Assembly: GCA_027660625.1 (NCBI GenBank) | Contig: JAQDNC010000007.1 | Span: 5,351 to 69,350 of the forward strand | Length of the DNA: 64,000 nt | Direction: 5' to 3' | Origin: Coriobacteriaceae bacterium AM100-PB1-1D-6A | GTDB taxonomy: Bacteria; Actinomycetota; Coriobacteriia; Coriobacteriales; Coriobacteriaceae | Shown here: positions 1 to 8,346 of the stretch, one piece after another | Layout: every line of letters starts with the position of its first letter | How positions within the stretch are numbered: position 1 is the first letter of the stretch | Program-made: the position numbers and the translations under genes | Notes under the pieces: model-generated | The model's database searches: none | Told to the model about the DNA's origin: nothing | What the model saw: only the letters and a program-made list of their open reading frames with translations

Positions 1-292
1 CCAAAATGGGTATAGCACAAGCTTCTGAACAGGCGTTTTTCTCAAAAACTCAAAGCAGTCGAATCATCAAAATGGTGACATTTTTTACCCTAAATGGGGA
101 AGCGCTTCACCAAAATGGAACCGACTAACGGCTGTTGAAAACTTTTTATCCCCAAAATGGTGATTTCCTGTTTTCAGTGGAAAACTCGGTAAGTTAAGTT
201 ATTTACTTACCAGATTTACAAACAAAAGCAGTTCTTAGCCCTAAAAGCAGAACAGGTCAGAAGCAAAAATAACTCCTGACCTGCGATTTCTC
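1..292. other. A+T-rich intergenic stretch with spaced CCAAAATGG motifs
   Basis: No gene is visible. The nine-base motif CCAAAATGG or a one-base variant occurs at 1, 67, 110 and 152, the last three spaced 43 and 42 bases apart, and two copies continue as TGGTGA. A related CCCTAAATGGGG lies at 88-99. The stretch is clearly richer in A+T than the genes. It may be the tail of a repeat array or a regulatory region of a gene outside the window. Confidence 0.4.
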
Positions 293-368
293 TGGTGCCC
301 CCGGGCGGATTCGAACCGTCGACACCCGCTTTAGGAGAGCGGTGCTCTATCCCCTGAGCTACGGAGGC
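293..368 (-). tRNA. tRNA-Arg (anticodon CCT)
   Basis: On the minus strand a full cloverleaf can be drawn: acceptor GCCTCCG pairs with CGGGGGC (one G-T pair), D stem GCTC/GAGC, anticodon stem CCGCT/AGCGG with loop CTCCTAA giving anticodon CCT, and T arm GACGG-TTCGAAT-CCGCC. The 3' CCA is encoded at 293-295. It reads the AGG arginine codon, rare in this G+C-rich genome. Confidence 0.96.
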
Positions 369-426
369 ATGTTGTACTAGTGTAGCAGATTTACTGCATC
401 GCCATACGTCGCATGACTAGACTTCG

Positions 427-496
427 AAGTTGCGGTGGAATAGTTCCTGTCTGAAGCATCTAAAGCCGTATTTAGAAACTATTTCACCGCAACTTA
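427..496. repeat. Palindromic repeat family A, copy 1
   Basis: Imperfect inverted repeat with arms AAGTTGCGGTGGAATAG and CTATTTCACCGCAACTT around a variable centre. Other copies are at 4111, 11132, 24530 and 46970, all in the same orientation. It ends 7 bases from the stop of the minus-strand DUF956 gene. Confidence 0.85.
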
Positions 497-503
497 TGAG
501 GAG

Positions 504-902
504 CTAGTTGCCTTTGTGGAAGAGGCCTTTGATGACGGAGGGGATGCTCTTGGCGCCCTTGGCCGTCACATCGATAAAGTCGGGCGAACGCACGAGCTTA
601 TTCTCGTCGACGTACTTGCGGACCGCGCGAAGCGTCTCTTTGTCGTCGCGCGTCGAAAACGTAAAGTGACCGTTGTCCTTGGTGAAGATGGCAAAACGCG
701 TAATCTTCTTGGTGCCGCGCAAAACCTCGGCGGCAATATAGTCGACCTCGTCCCACGGGATTTGAATATAATCCTCGGGATTGCGCTCGTTATAGTACTC
801 AAACGCCTTATTGCCCACCATCACGTTACCGTGGCTGGTAAGCCCCATCAGGCAGGTTGCCGGCGTTGCCAGATCGACCGTGCTGTTCTGAGATTGCGCC
901 AT
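504..902 (-). CDS. DUF956 family protein (ManO-like) of the mannose PTS operon
   Basis: A 132-residue soluble protein of the DUF956 family, usually encoded beside mannose-class PTS operons and called ManO in some lactic acid bacteria; its biochemical role is not settled. The recognisable core is the segment GNKAFEYYN through IPWDEVDYIAAEV and RFAIFTKDNG. I place the start at the ATG at 902 because a GGAGGG ribosome site precedes it by ten bases; an upstream in-frame start at 953 would lie inside a terminator-like hairpin. It follows manZ but is separated from it by that hairpin (931-966), so its level may be set by read-through. Family assignment is from recall of the domain, not a search. 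Confidence 0.8.
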   Translation of the reverse strand: MAQSQNSTVDLATPATCLMGLTSHGNVMVGNKAFEYYNERNPEDYIQIPWDEVDYIAAEVLRGTKKITRFAIFTKDNGHFTFSTRDDKETLRAVRKYVDENKLVRSPDFIDVTAKGAKSIPSVIKGLFHKGN

Positions 903-930
903 ACGCGCCTCGCCCTCCAATAAAAACAAT

Positions 931-966
931 CGGACCGCATCCAGTGTACCCACCGGGTGCGGTCCG
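931..966 (-). terminator. Terminator-like hairpin between manZ and the DUF956 gene
   Basis: Arms CGGACCGCA (931-939) and TGCGGTCCG (958-966) form a 9-bp stem. On the minus strand it is followed by GATTGTTTTT, a fair U-tract. It lies between manZ and the DUF956 gene, so it probably acts as a partial terminator inside the operon. Confidence 0.65.
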
Positions 967-1022
967 TTTCAATGGCTCAAAAGCCCTTACCTAGCAACTC
1001 TCGGTCTTAAGCCGAAGCGTGC

Positions 1023-1943
1023 TTACATGAAGCCGCAGAAGCGACCGATGATGCCGACGGCGAAGAGAGCCAGGATGATGACGATCGGGCTGACCTTCTT
1101 CTTGAGGAGCTTGCAGACCAGCAGGGTCAGGCACACGGCGGCAAGGCCGGGGATGAGCTGATCGAGGTTACCCTGGAGCGTGGTGACCTTCATCTGATCA
1201 AGGGCGGTAGCACCGACGGAGTTGTACATCGTCAGCGCTTCCTTGATACCCTCGGAACCGGAAGGCAGGCTAGCCCAGTCGATAAAGGCGCCAGCAGACT
1301 GCTTGACCGTGGAGACGATCGGGGTGAAGGAAATGGACACCCAGCGCTCGACCAGGGCGCCGATGATGAACATACCCAGGATGGAAGCGCCCTCGGTGAC
1401 CTTGCCCATCAGACCGCCGGAGAGGTCCTTGGCGATAGAGGAGCCGACCTTGTAGCCAAACTCCTGTGTGTACCACAGGAAAGCGTAACGGATGATGTTC
1501 CACGCGAAGAAGAACAGCAACGGACCGACGATGCTGCCGGACATGGCCAGGGAAGCGCCCAGAGCGCCCAGAATCGGGCGAAGGGTGAACCAGAAGACGG
1601 GGTCACCGACGCCGGCGAGCGGGCCCATCATACCGACCTTGACGCCCTGGATGGCGACGTCATCGATCGGAGCACCGTTGGCGCGCTCCTCCTCGAGGGC
1701 GAGGGTAACGCCAATGACGGGGGCGGAAACATAGGGGTGGGTGTTATAGAACTCCAGGTGGCGCTTAAGCGCGGCAATCTGGTCATCCTTGCTGGTGTAG
1801 AGCTTCTTGATCGCAGGGATCATTGCGAAGCACCAGCCGCCGTTCTGCATACGCTCGTAGTTCCACGAGCCCTGAAGGAACTGATGACGGAAGCAAACCT
1901 TCTTACGGTCAGCCTTGGTGAGCTGAATCTTGTTCTCTGCCAT
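1023..1943 (-). CDS. manZ: PTS mannose/fructose/sorbose family IID component
   Basis: A 306-residue EIID membrane subunit of a mannose-class phosphotransferase system; with EIIC it forms the sugar channel that receives phosphate from the IIAB protein. Family signatures include KVCFRHQFLQGSWNYERMQNGG near the N-terminus, GVKVGMMGPLAGVGDP in the middle and a hydrophobic C-terminal tail. The ATG at 1943 is preferred over an in-frame GTG at 1952 because the GGAGGGG site is ten bases before the ATG but only one from the GTG. It is third in manX-manY-manZ, 16 bases after manY. Sugar specificity (mannose, glucose, fructose, galactosamine or other) cannot be read from the sequence. Confidence 0.93.
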   Translation of the reverse strand: MAENKIQLTKADRKKVCFRHQFLQGSWNYERMQNGGWCFAMIPAIKKLYTSKDDQIAALKRHLEFYNTHPYVSAPVIGVTLALEEERANGAPIDDVAIQGVKVGMMGPLAGVGDPVFWFTLRPILGALGASLAMSGSIVGPLLFFFAWNIIRYAFLWYTQEFGYKVGSSIAKDLSGGLMGKVTEGASILGMFIIGALVERWVSISFTPIVSTVKQSAGAFIDWASLPSGSEGIKEALTMYNSVGATALDQMKVTTLQGNLDQLIPGLAAVCLTLLVCKLLKKKVSPIVIILALFAVGIIGRFCGFM

Positions 1944-1959
1944 ATGTATCACTCCCCTC

Positions 1960-2778
1960 CTACTCGTAATCGTTCAGAATGTCGCCGAGCGGGTCGCCGG
2001 AGCCACCGCCCGTGCCGCCACCCTGCTTGGCCAGATCCTTAAGGCCAAGGTAGATGAGGGCAAGGGAGATGCCGATGAGGCCAAGGGCGATCAGCGTGAG
2101 CTGAGGGATGGCAGCAAGGACAAAGCCGAGGATGAAGAACGGCCAGGTCTCCTTGGTGGCCATCATGTTGATGACCATGGCGTAACCGACGGAAGCGACC
2201 ATGCCGCCGCCGACGGCCATGCCGCCGGACAGCCAGTCGGGCATAGCGTTAAGCGCGTTGGTAACAGCCTCGGCCGGGATAACGCACAGAAGTACTGCCG
2301 GGATGGCGATACGAAGGCCCTGCATGAGGATGGCAGCGTACTGCCAGCGCTCGATGCCGGAGAAGTCGCCCTTCTCGGCGCAACCGTCCATGGCGTGAGC
2401 GATAGCGGTAGCAATGGTACGGCAGATCATGGTCAGGAACAGACCAGCGACCGACAGCGGGACGGCGACGGCGATGGCCGCGGTAACGGCCTTGGCCGAA
2501 TCAGTGGCGCCGCCGTTGAGGGCGAGCACCATGATGATCGAAGAAGCGACCGAGGCCAGAGCGGCGTCAGGCGCGACGGCGGCGCCGACGTTAGCCCAGC
2601 CAAGGGCCATCATCTGGAGCGAACCGCCCAGGAGGATGCCCTCCTGAAGGTGACCGGTTACGAGACCGATAAGCGTGCATGCCACGAGCGGCTGATGGAA
2701 CTGGAACTCATCCAGAATGCCTTCCATACCGGCAAGCAACGCGACAATCGCAACAAGCAGAATAGTGATTGCAGACAT
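1960..2778 (-). CDS. manY: PTS mannose/fructose/sorbose family IIC component
   Basis: A 272-residue polytopic EIIC subunit. The protein begins MSAITILLVAIVALLAGMEG and keeps the family segments VACTLIGLVTGHLQEGILLGG and GWANVGAAVAPDAALASVAS, which form part of the sugar path. Hydrophobic stretches cover most of the chain. AAGGAGGG lies eight bases before the ATG. It sits between manX and manZ in the same direction and must work with them in the membrane. Normal length for the family. Confidence 0.93.
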   Translation of the reverse strand: MSAITILLVAIVALLAGMEGILDEFQFHQPLVACTLIGLVTGHLQEGILLGGSLQMMALGWANVGAAVAPDAALASVASSIIMVLALNGGATDSAKAVTAAIAVAVPLSVAGLFLTMICRTIATAIAHAMDGCAEKGDFSGIERWQYAAILMQGLRIAIPAVLLCVIPAEAVTNALNAMPDWLSGGMAVGGGMVASVGYAMVINMMATKETWPFFILGFVLAAIPQLTLIALGLIGISLALIYLGLKDLAKQGGGTGGGSGDPLGDILNDYE

Positions 2779-2796
2779 GTATCGGACCCTCCTTTA

Positions 2797-3786
2797 CTAT
2801 GCTTGAGCGGCCAGTTCGGCCTTAGCTTTCTTCAACATGGCGTCGAGATCCTCGGAGGCATCCGAAGGAACCTTGCGGACCTCGAACTTGACGCCCTTGG
2901 CCTTGAGGGCCTCGAGGGTCTTAACGTCGTCATCGCCCATAGCGACGGCGTTGGTGACGACGACCTTGCCCTTGGAGTGAGCCATGGAACCGATGTTGAC
3001 TTCCTTGATGTCGACGCCGGCCTCGATGGCCTTGAGCAGATCCTGCGGGTTCTCGAAGAGCAGCATGGCCTTGGTGTCACCAAAACGCGTGTCCTTGACG
3101 ACCTCGGCCATCTTCTTGATAGGCACGACGTTGGCATGGACTCCCGGAGGGGCAGCCTGCTCGATCATGGTCTTGCGGAGCTCGTCGTGAGCAACGCCGT
3201 CGGAAACCACGATGATGCGGTTGGGGTTGATCTGCTTGGTCCACGTGGTGGCCACCTGACCATGCAGCAGACGGGTGTCGATACGGACGTGGGCAATCTT
3301 GATGTGCCCGTCGCCGATGACCGTTCCCGGAGGGATGGCGCCTGCAGGAGCAGCGGCGGCCGTAGCCGGCTTCTTCTCCTCGGGCTCCAGAGACTCGGGC
3401 TTGACGCGCACGCCAGCCTTAGCCTCAGTCACGAGATGTTTTGCGATCGCATGTGCAGTGTTCTTTGCATCAAAGCGCTGCGAATATGCCTCGATGAGCA
3501 TAGGCAGGTTGACACCGGTGACGATAGCCCAGGAATCATGGCCCTCGATGAGCCCGCTAATCTGGTTGAACGGCGTGCCGCCCCACAGATCAACGAGGAA
3601 GAGCACCTGCTCCTGGTCCTCGAAGGAAGCGATTGCTTCCTCGACCTTAGCACGGAAGTCGTCGGGGCCCATGCTCGGCTCGAGCGAGACCACGGCAACA
3701 GACGGCTGATCGCCAAAGACCATCGAGCCCGTCTGCTTGATTCCAGCTGCCAAGTCCCCGTGGCTAGCAAGAACAATACTTACCAT
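2797..3786 (-). CDS. manX: PTS mannose-family IIAB component
   Basis: A 329-residue cytoplasmic phosphotransfer protein with two domains. The IIA domain (about 1-125) has the active His9 in LASHG and the WGGTPFN loop; the IIB domain (about 160-329) has His175 in RLLHGQV. An Ala/Pro linker (about 138-152) joins them. Phosphate passes from HPr to His9, then His175, then the sugar bound by manY/manZ. Start: an ATG at 3786 follows AGGAGG by seven bases; an adjacent GTG at 3789 is less well spaced. First gene of the operon. The long upstream region suggests its own promoter and regulator site, but no manR-like activator is in view. Confidence 0.95.
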   Translation of the reverse strand: MVSIVLASHGDLAAGIKQTGSMVFGDQPSVAVVSLEPSMGPDDFRAKVEEAIASFEDQEQVLFLVDLWGGTPFNQISGLIEGHDSWAIVTGVNLPMLIEAYSQRFDAKNTAHAIAKHLVTEAKAGVRVKPESLEPEEKKPATAAAAPAGAIPPGTVIGDGHIKIAHVRIDTRLLHGQVATTWTKQINPNRIIVVSDGVAHDELRKTMIEQAAPPGVHANVVPIKKMAEVVKDTRFGDTKAMLLFENPQDLLKAIEAGVDIKEVNIGSMAHSKGKVVVTNAVAMGDDDVKTLEALKAKGVKFEVRKVPSDASEDLDAMLKKAKAELAAQA

Positions 3787-4110
3787 CACATAACCTCCTT
3801 TTTGTCTACGTATTTCCTACATGACATGAAGGAAGTATACCTGTTTGGTTTGTGGAATTATAGCTAAATTCGTAAAAGGTTACATTATTTGTTTAAACGT
3901 CTAAGTTTGTTACAAATTGATTACGTTGCTGCTTTTCGACTCATTACCCGCCAAAACGTCACTCATCAAGCCATGTACTTTACAGATACAAGCAGGCTGT
4001 TCATTAATATCGATTTTAGGCAAGCGCGAATGCGCTTGTACTGCCGCTACTTTGTTCAAACAGGTATGACTTGACTATTTGCGCGACTTATGATCTACGA
4101 AACCACTCAA
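3787..4110. promoter_or_regulatory. Upstream region of the man PTS operon
   Basis: No gene is supported. The stretch is A+T-rich and holds a good minus-strand -10 hexamer, TATAAT (plus-strand ATTATA, 3857-3862), about 70 bases before manX; no convincing -35 box is visible at 16-18 bases. Farther upstream lie TTTGTTACAAA (3907-3917) and GTTTAAAC (3891-3898), small palindromes that could be regulator sites. A 61-codon open frame here lacks a ribosome site and is not called. Confidence 0.45.
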
Positions 4111-4180
4111 AAAAGTTGCGGTGGAATAGTTCTTGTTTAAGAGCCAGAAGGCTGGATTTAGGAACTATTTCACCGCAACT
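4111..4180. repeat. Palindromic repeat family A, copy 2
   Basis: Same family as 427-496: arms AAGTTGCGGTGGAATAG and CTATTTCACCGCAACTT. The apex adds a small stem, AGCC/GGCT. It ends 11 bases from the hypA stop codon. Confidence 0.85.
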
Positions 4181-4191
4181 TATAGGGAATC

Positions 4192-4620
4192 CTAGACGAT
4201 GTGGAGGGGGTGGGCGGCATCGACGGCGTCGAGGACGTCGGAAGGGCCGTCGGGGGCAGCGTCTGCCGGTTCCTCGTCGGGGGTCTCAATCTGCTTAATC
4301 ATGACCTCCTGGCCCTGCAGCAGGTATGTCTCGCCGCTGCCGCAATGAGGGCAGGTCTTGCCGTGCTCGACTGTCGCATAGTCGCGGCCGCACGCCTCGC
4401 AATGCGTCACGGCCTCGACAGGCTCCACAAGAAGCTCCGCACCCTGCGCGATGGACTTTTTATCTGCCGCCCAGCGCCAGGCGTCGAGCAGCAAGTCGGG
4501 AACGACGCCCGAGACCTCGCCCAGCAGCAGCGTGACGCTCGAAACGCGACTCACGCCATTGGCGCGCGCCACGTTCTCGACATCGCGAATGATGTGGTAA
4601 ACGATTCCGAGCTCGTGCAC
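4192..4620 (-). CDS. hypA: Hydrogenase/urease nickel insertion protein HypA
   Basis: A 142-residue nickel metallochaperone that delivers Ni2+ to NiFe hydrogenase precursors, normally with HypB. It starts with the nickel-binding MHE (GTG start, AAGGA seven bases before) and holds the zinc-binding pair CEAC and CPHC, about residues 74-100. It is longer than a typical HypA (about 115) because of an acidic C-terminal tail rich in D, E and P. It lies 34 bases after the large FAD/Fe-S oxidoreductase gene and is probably cotranscribed with it; the other hyp genes of the window are 28 kb away. No hypB is seen in the window. Confidence 0.93.
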   Translation of the reverse strand: MHELGIVYHIIRDVENVARANGVSRVSSVTLLLGEVSGVVPDLLLDAWRWAADKKSIAQGAELLVEPVEAVTHCEACGRDYATVEHGKTCPHCGSGETYLLQGQEVMIKQIETPDEEPADAAPDGPSDVLDAVDAAHPLHIV

Positions 4621-4654
4621 TTTTAATTCCTTCCGCCGTTCCCGTTATGACTAC

Positions 4655-7432
4655 TTACTTGCGACCGAATTTGATTTTGATGGCGCGCTTGAGCGCGTAC
4701 TTACCCAGGCTTGGGAGCTTTTGCTCGTATTTGACCATCGTGGAGCACTCGGGGCGATCGCGATCCAGGTGGATGGCATCGAACGCGCACTTGGTGGTGC
4801 ACAAGCCGCAGCCGATGCACTTGTTGGGGTCGACGATCGAGGCACCGCAGCCCAGGCAGCGGGCGGTCTCGGCGCGCACCTGCTCCTCGGTAAAGGTCTC
4901 GACGTGCTCGCTAAAGGGTGCAGCCTTCTCGCGCTCGCGGTCGACATGCGCCACCTCGCGGCTCGCGTTGTCGTAGCTCTCGATCACGACATCGTCGCGG
5001 TCGAGCGCGGTGTAGTGGCGCTGGTTGCGGCCGATGGTGAGCGTGGATCCCGGCTGCACAAAGCGATGGATGGACACGGCGGCCTCGTGACCGGCGGCGA
5101 TGGCGTCGATGGCAAAGCTCGGACCGGTGTAGACGTCGCCGCCCACAAAGATGTCGGGCTCAGCGGTCTGATAGGTCTGGGGGTCGGCAAGAGCACCCTG
5201 GCCGCGGCCGAGCTCCACCTTGGAGCCAGCCAGCAGGTCACCCCACACAATGGACTGGCCAATCGACATGACCACGCGGTCGGCATCGACGCGGCGCAGA
5301 TCGTTCTCGTCGTACTCGGGCGCAAACCGGCCCTCGTCGTCAAAGACACGCGTGCAGCGCTTGAAGGTGATACCGCACACACGACCGGCCTCGTCCAGGT
5401 GAACCTCCTTGGGGCCCCAGCCGCAGCTGATGTGAGCGCCGTCCTCAACGGCCTCGCGACGCTCCTCCTCGCTGGCGGGCATCTGGGCCTCGCTCTCCAG
5501 GCAGAACATCTCAACGTGCTCGGAACCCAGACGGCAGGCGTTGCGCGCGGCGTCGATGGCCACGTTGCCGCCGCCCACCACGATGGTGCGGCCGGGCAGC
5601 GCGTCGATCTTGCCACTGTTGACCTCGCGCAAAAAGTCGACGGCCACGGTCACGTCCTCGGCATCCTCGCCCGGAATACCGGCGAAGCGGCCGCCCTGGC
5701 AGCCGATGGCAACATAAAAGGCCTTAAAACCCTGCGCGCGCAGCTCGTCGAGCGTCACATCGCGACCGACCTCCACGCCATAGCGGAACTCGGCGCCCAT
5801 CAGGCGAATGATCTCGACCTCTGCCTCGATAACGTCCTTCTCCAGCTTAAAGCTGGGAATGCCGTAGGTGAGCATGCCGCCCGGGCGCTCGTTCTTCTCG
5901 AACACGACGGGCTTGTAGCCCTTCTCGGCCAGATAGAAAGCACAGGACAGACCGGCCGGACCGGCACCGATGATGGCGATCTTCTGGTCGAAGCCGCCGG
6001 CACGCGTCGGGGTCACCACGGGTGGGACATAGCGGGTCGCGGCATCAAGATCGCGCTGGGCGATAAACTTCTTGACCTCGTCGATAGCCACGGCGGCGTC
6101 CACACGGCCGCGGGTGCAGGCATCCTCGCAGCGGCGGTTGCACACGCGGCCGCAGATAGCGGGCAGCGGGTTCTCGCGCTTGATGAGCGCCAGCGCCTCG
6201 TCATAGCGCCCCTGTGCCGCAAGCTTCAGATAGCCCTGAACGGCAACGTGCGCGGGGCAAGCCGTCTTGCAGGGCGCGGTGCCGGACTCGTGCGTCTCGA
6301 TACGGTTATCGTTGCGGTAGTTGGGCGACCACTTGGTGTGGTCCCACTTGGTGGCATCGGGCAGCTCCTGGCGCGGATACTCGGGCACCTGTCCGCCGGC
6401 CTTTTTGCTGCAGAGCTTCTGGCCGAGCTTGGCGGCGCCGGCCGGGCACACCTCGACGCAGCGACCGCAGGCCACGCACTTGTCCTTCTCGACCTTGGCG
6501 ACATAGGCCGAGCGCGACAGGTTGGGCGCGTTGAACAGCTGCGAGGTGCGCAGGGCGTAACACACGTTGACGTTGCAGTTGCAGATGGCGAAGATCTTGT
6601 TTTCGCCGTCGATATTGGTGATCTGGTGCACAAAGCCGTTGTCCTCGGCCTGGCGCAAAATGTCATAGACTTCCTCGCGCGTCACATAGTGGCCGCGATC
6701 GGTCTCGACCACATAGTCGGCCATATCGCCCACGGCAATGCACCAGTCGGCAGGGTCGTCGGCGCAGCCCTCGCCCATCACGCGACGGCTCGCGCGGCAG
6801 CTACAGGTGCTGGCGGCATACTTACCCTCGTATTTGTCGAGCCAATGCTCGATATGCTCAATCGGCACCGAGGTGCTCGTGGCATCAATGGCCTTCTCGA
6901 CCGGAATGACATGCATGCCGATGCCGGCGCCTCCGGGCGGCACCATCGGCGTGGCCTTGGACAGCGGTCCCTTGGACGCCTGCTCAAAGAACTTGGCGTA
7001 GACCGGGTGCTCTTCGAGCTGGCTCACGCGCATGTTGAGGAACTCGGCGGAACCCGGTACCAGCATGGGCAGCACCCACTGCTTGGCGCGCTCGGGGTTT
7101 TCCCAGTTGTACTCGAGCAGACCCGTGTAGCTCATGTCGTCGAGCATCTTCTCGATCTGGGCCTCGGGCATGCCGGTGAGCTTGACCATCTCGGGCAGCG
7201 TGTAGGGACGGCGCATCTTCATCTTGCAGAGCACCTCGGCCTGCTCGTCGGTCGCGGCCTCGGCAAACGACCAGTACTCGTAGCCCAGCAGCTCGTCGCG
7301 ATGCAGCAGACGGTTGGTGCAGTGCTCGCACAGCTTGACAATTGCCTCGCGCGGATGCTCCGGCAGCGGCGGCACGAACTCCGAACCGATATCGGGCTCG
7401 GTGTAGCTAATTCCCGGTCCGTTGAGAATCAT
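4655..7432 (-). CDS. Multidomain Fe-S/FAD oxidoreductase, GltD-like
   Basis: A 925-residue electron-transfer flavoprotein, substrate unknown. The N-terminal third is Cys-rich, with CSCRASRR near 210 and CNCNVNVC near 284-291, a layout seen in anaerobe ferredoxin-like proteins. A ferredoxin motif CVACGRCVEVCP lies at 319-330, a GltD-type Fe-S region around 388-440, an FAD-binding GAGPAG at 489-494, an NAD(P) motif VVGGGNVAIDAA near 640, and a second ferredoxin motif CIGCGLCTTKC close to the C-terminus. This resembles glutamate synthase small-subunit-like enzymes such as the NfnB/SudA group, with extra domains. I choose the ATG at 7432, seven bases after GAAGGG, over starts at 7531 or nearby that run into the regulatory region. 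It is divergent from a TetR gene across two palindromes and is followed by hypA. Confidence 0.85.
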   Translation of the reverse strand: MILNGPGISYTEPDIGSEFVPPLPEHPREAIVKLCEHCTNRLLHRDELLGYEYWSFAEAATDEQAEVLCKMKMRRPYTLPEMVKLTGMPEAQIEKMLDDMSYTGLLEYNWENPERAKQWVLPMLVPGSAEFLNMRVSQLEEHPVYAKFFEQASKGPLSKATPMVPPGGAGIGMHVIPVEKAIDATSTSVPIEHIEHWLDKYEGKYAASTCSCRASRRVMGEGCADDPADWCIAVGDMADYVVETDRGHYVTREEVYDILRQAEDNGFVHQITNIDGENKIFAICNCNVNVCYALRTSQLFNAPNLSRSAYVAKVEKDKCVACGRCVEVCPAGAAKLGQKLCSKKAGGQVPEYPRQELPDATKWDHTKWSPNYRNDNRIETHESGTAPCKTACPAHVAVQGYLKLAAQGRYDEALALIKRENPLPAICGRVCNRRCEDACTRGRVDAAVAIDEVKKFIAQRDLDAATRYVPPVVTPTRAGGFDQKIAIIGAGPAGLSCAFYLAEKGYKPVVFEKNERPGGMLTYGIPSFKLEKDVIEAEVEIIRLMGAEFRYGVEVGRDVTLDELRAQGFKAFYVAIGCQGGRFAGIPGEDAEDVTVAVDFLREVNSGKIDALPGRTIVVGGGNVAIDAARNACRLGSEHVEMFCLESEAQMPASEEERREAVEDGAHISCGWGPKEVHLDEAGRVCGITFKRCTRVFDDEGRFAPEYDENDLRRVDADRVVMSIGQSIVWGDLLAGSKVELGRGQGALADPQTYQTAEPDIFVGGDVYTGPSFAIDAIAAGHEAAVSIHRFVQPGSTLTIGRNQRHYTALDRDDVVIESYDNASREVAHVDREREKAAPFSEHVETFTEEQVRAETARCLGCGASIVDPNKCIGCGLCTTKCAFDAIHLDRDRPECSTMVKYEQKLPSLGKYALKRAIKIKFGRK

Positions 7433-7524
7433 GGTTGTCCCTTCTCTTGCCGCAGCCCGACGAGGCCGCAGCGCCCCTCTTTTTTTGCAGGTCGGGCATG
7501 CCCCATGCCGTTCACCCGCCATTG

Positions 7525-7562
7525 TTGACATTGTGTCAAAAATAGTATTGACGAACCGTCAA
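7525..7562. promoter_or_regulatory. Tandem palindromic operators between the oxidoreductase and tetR genes
   Basis: Two 15-bp inverted repeats share the form TTGAC-N5-GTCAA: TTGACATTGTGTCAA (7525-7539) and TTGACGAACCGTCAA (7548-7562), with centres 23 bp apart. They are flanked by a wider inverted pair, CCGTTCACC (7508-7516) and GGTGAACGG (7581-7589). The spacing and position in a divergent intergenic region fit a TetR-family dimer site controlling both directions. Confidence 0.7.
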
Positions 7563-7620
7563 CAATATTCAAGACTGTTAGGTGAACGGTCAGGCAAAAG
7601 AGGATGAAAGGCGGCAAAAC

Positions 7621-8283
7621 ATGGGCGACAACACAGCAGATACCTCTGTGGTCGATGCCGTCCCCGCATCCGATAGCGCGGCAAAGCGCTTGACGGGCGA
7701 CGAACGCCGTCGCGAGATCCTCGCCGCCGTGCGCACCGTGAGCTCCGAGCTGGGCGTGTCTCATCTTTCGGTATCGGCCGTGACCAAGCGAGCCGGCTGC
7801 ACGCGCTCATTGTTCTACCACTACTTTGCTGATATGGACGCCGCCGTCACCGCTGTCATGGACGAGGCAATCGACGGTTTTATCTCCGAGCTCGAGCGGT
7901 GGAACGCCGGCCGCACCGTCGGTGATATCGAAGGCGCGCTCGACACCGTCGCCCCGCTCTTTAAGCGTCTGGTCGTGAGCGGCCACGAGCTGCCGAGCAC
8001 GCTCACCTCGAGCAGCGGTGCGCTCTACGGCGGCTTTTTGCACAACGTGGTCCAGCGCGTGGCGCAGTATATCTGCGACACCACCGTGGTGGATTTTGTC
8101 GCCCATCATGAGCTACGCATCGGCCATGTCTACGAGACGTTCTACACCCTCATCATGGGGTTGTTGATGTATATCCGCACACACCCCGATGTGCCCGACG
8201 AGACGGTCAAGGAAATCATCGCCTCGACACTCCACATCGAGGGCTATACCGCCAAGTATCCGGAGCGCAAGCCCCAGAACTGA
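7621..8283 (+). CDS. TetR/AcrR family transcriptional regulator
   Basis: A 220-residue repressor-type protein. The helix-turn-helix covers about residues 24-70 (ERRREILAAVRTVSSELG through AVTKRAGCTRSLFYHYF), with the family hallmark FYHYF; the rest is the helical ligand and dimer domain, ending in a Pro/Lys tail. I take the ATG at 7621, preceded by AAAGG; a GTG at 7582 has no ribosome site and would overlap the operator region. It is divergent from the FAD/Fe-S oxidoreductase and 63 bases before a DUF5692 membrane gene, so both are likely targets. The inducer is unknown. Confidence 0.88.
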   Translation: MGDNTADTSVVDAVPASDSAAKRLTGDERRREILAAVRTVSSELGVSHLSVSAVTKRAGCTRSLFYHYFADMDAAVTAVMDEAIDGFISELERWNAGRTVGDIEGALDTVAPLFKRLVVSGHELPSTLTSSSGALYGGFLHNVVQRVAQYICDTTVVDFVAHHELRIGHVYETFYTLIMGLLMYIRTHPDVPDETVKEIIASTLHIEGYTAKYPERKPQN

Positions 8284-8346
8284 CGACATTTGGCCAAACT
8301 GCCCGCGATCAGAAGAGGGGCCGCGGGCGTGTGAATGGAGAGCAGC

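Noticed and set aside
1930..3867. 645-codon plus-strand frame opposite manXYZ
   Set aside because: It is antisense to three certain PTS genes; its length follows from high G+C at third positions. No protein family is recognisable.
3889..4074. 61-codon frame upstream of manX
   Set aside because: No ribosome site, unusual composition, and it lies in the A+T-rich promoter region.
4721..7528. 935-codon plus-strand frame opposite the FAD/Fe-S oxidoreductase
   Set aside because: Leu/Val/Gly/His/Ala-rich nonsense composition typical of antisense frames in G+C-rich DNA; the minus-strand protein has full cofactor motifs.
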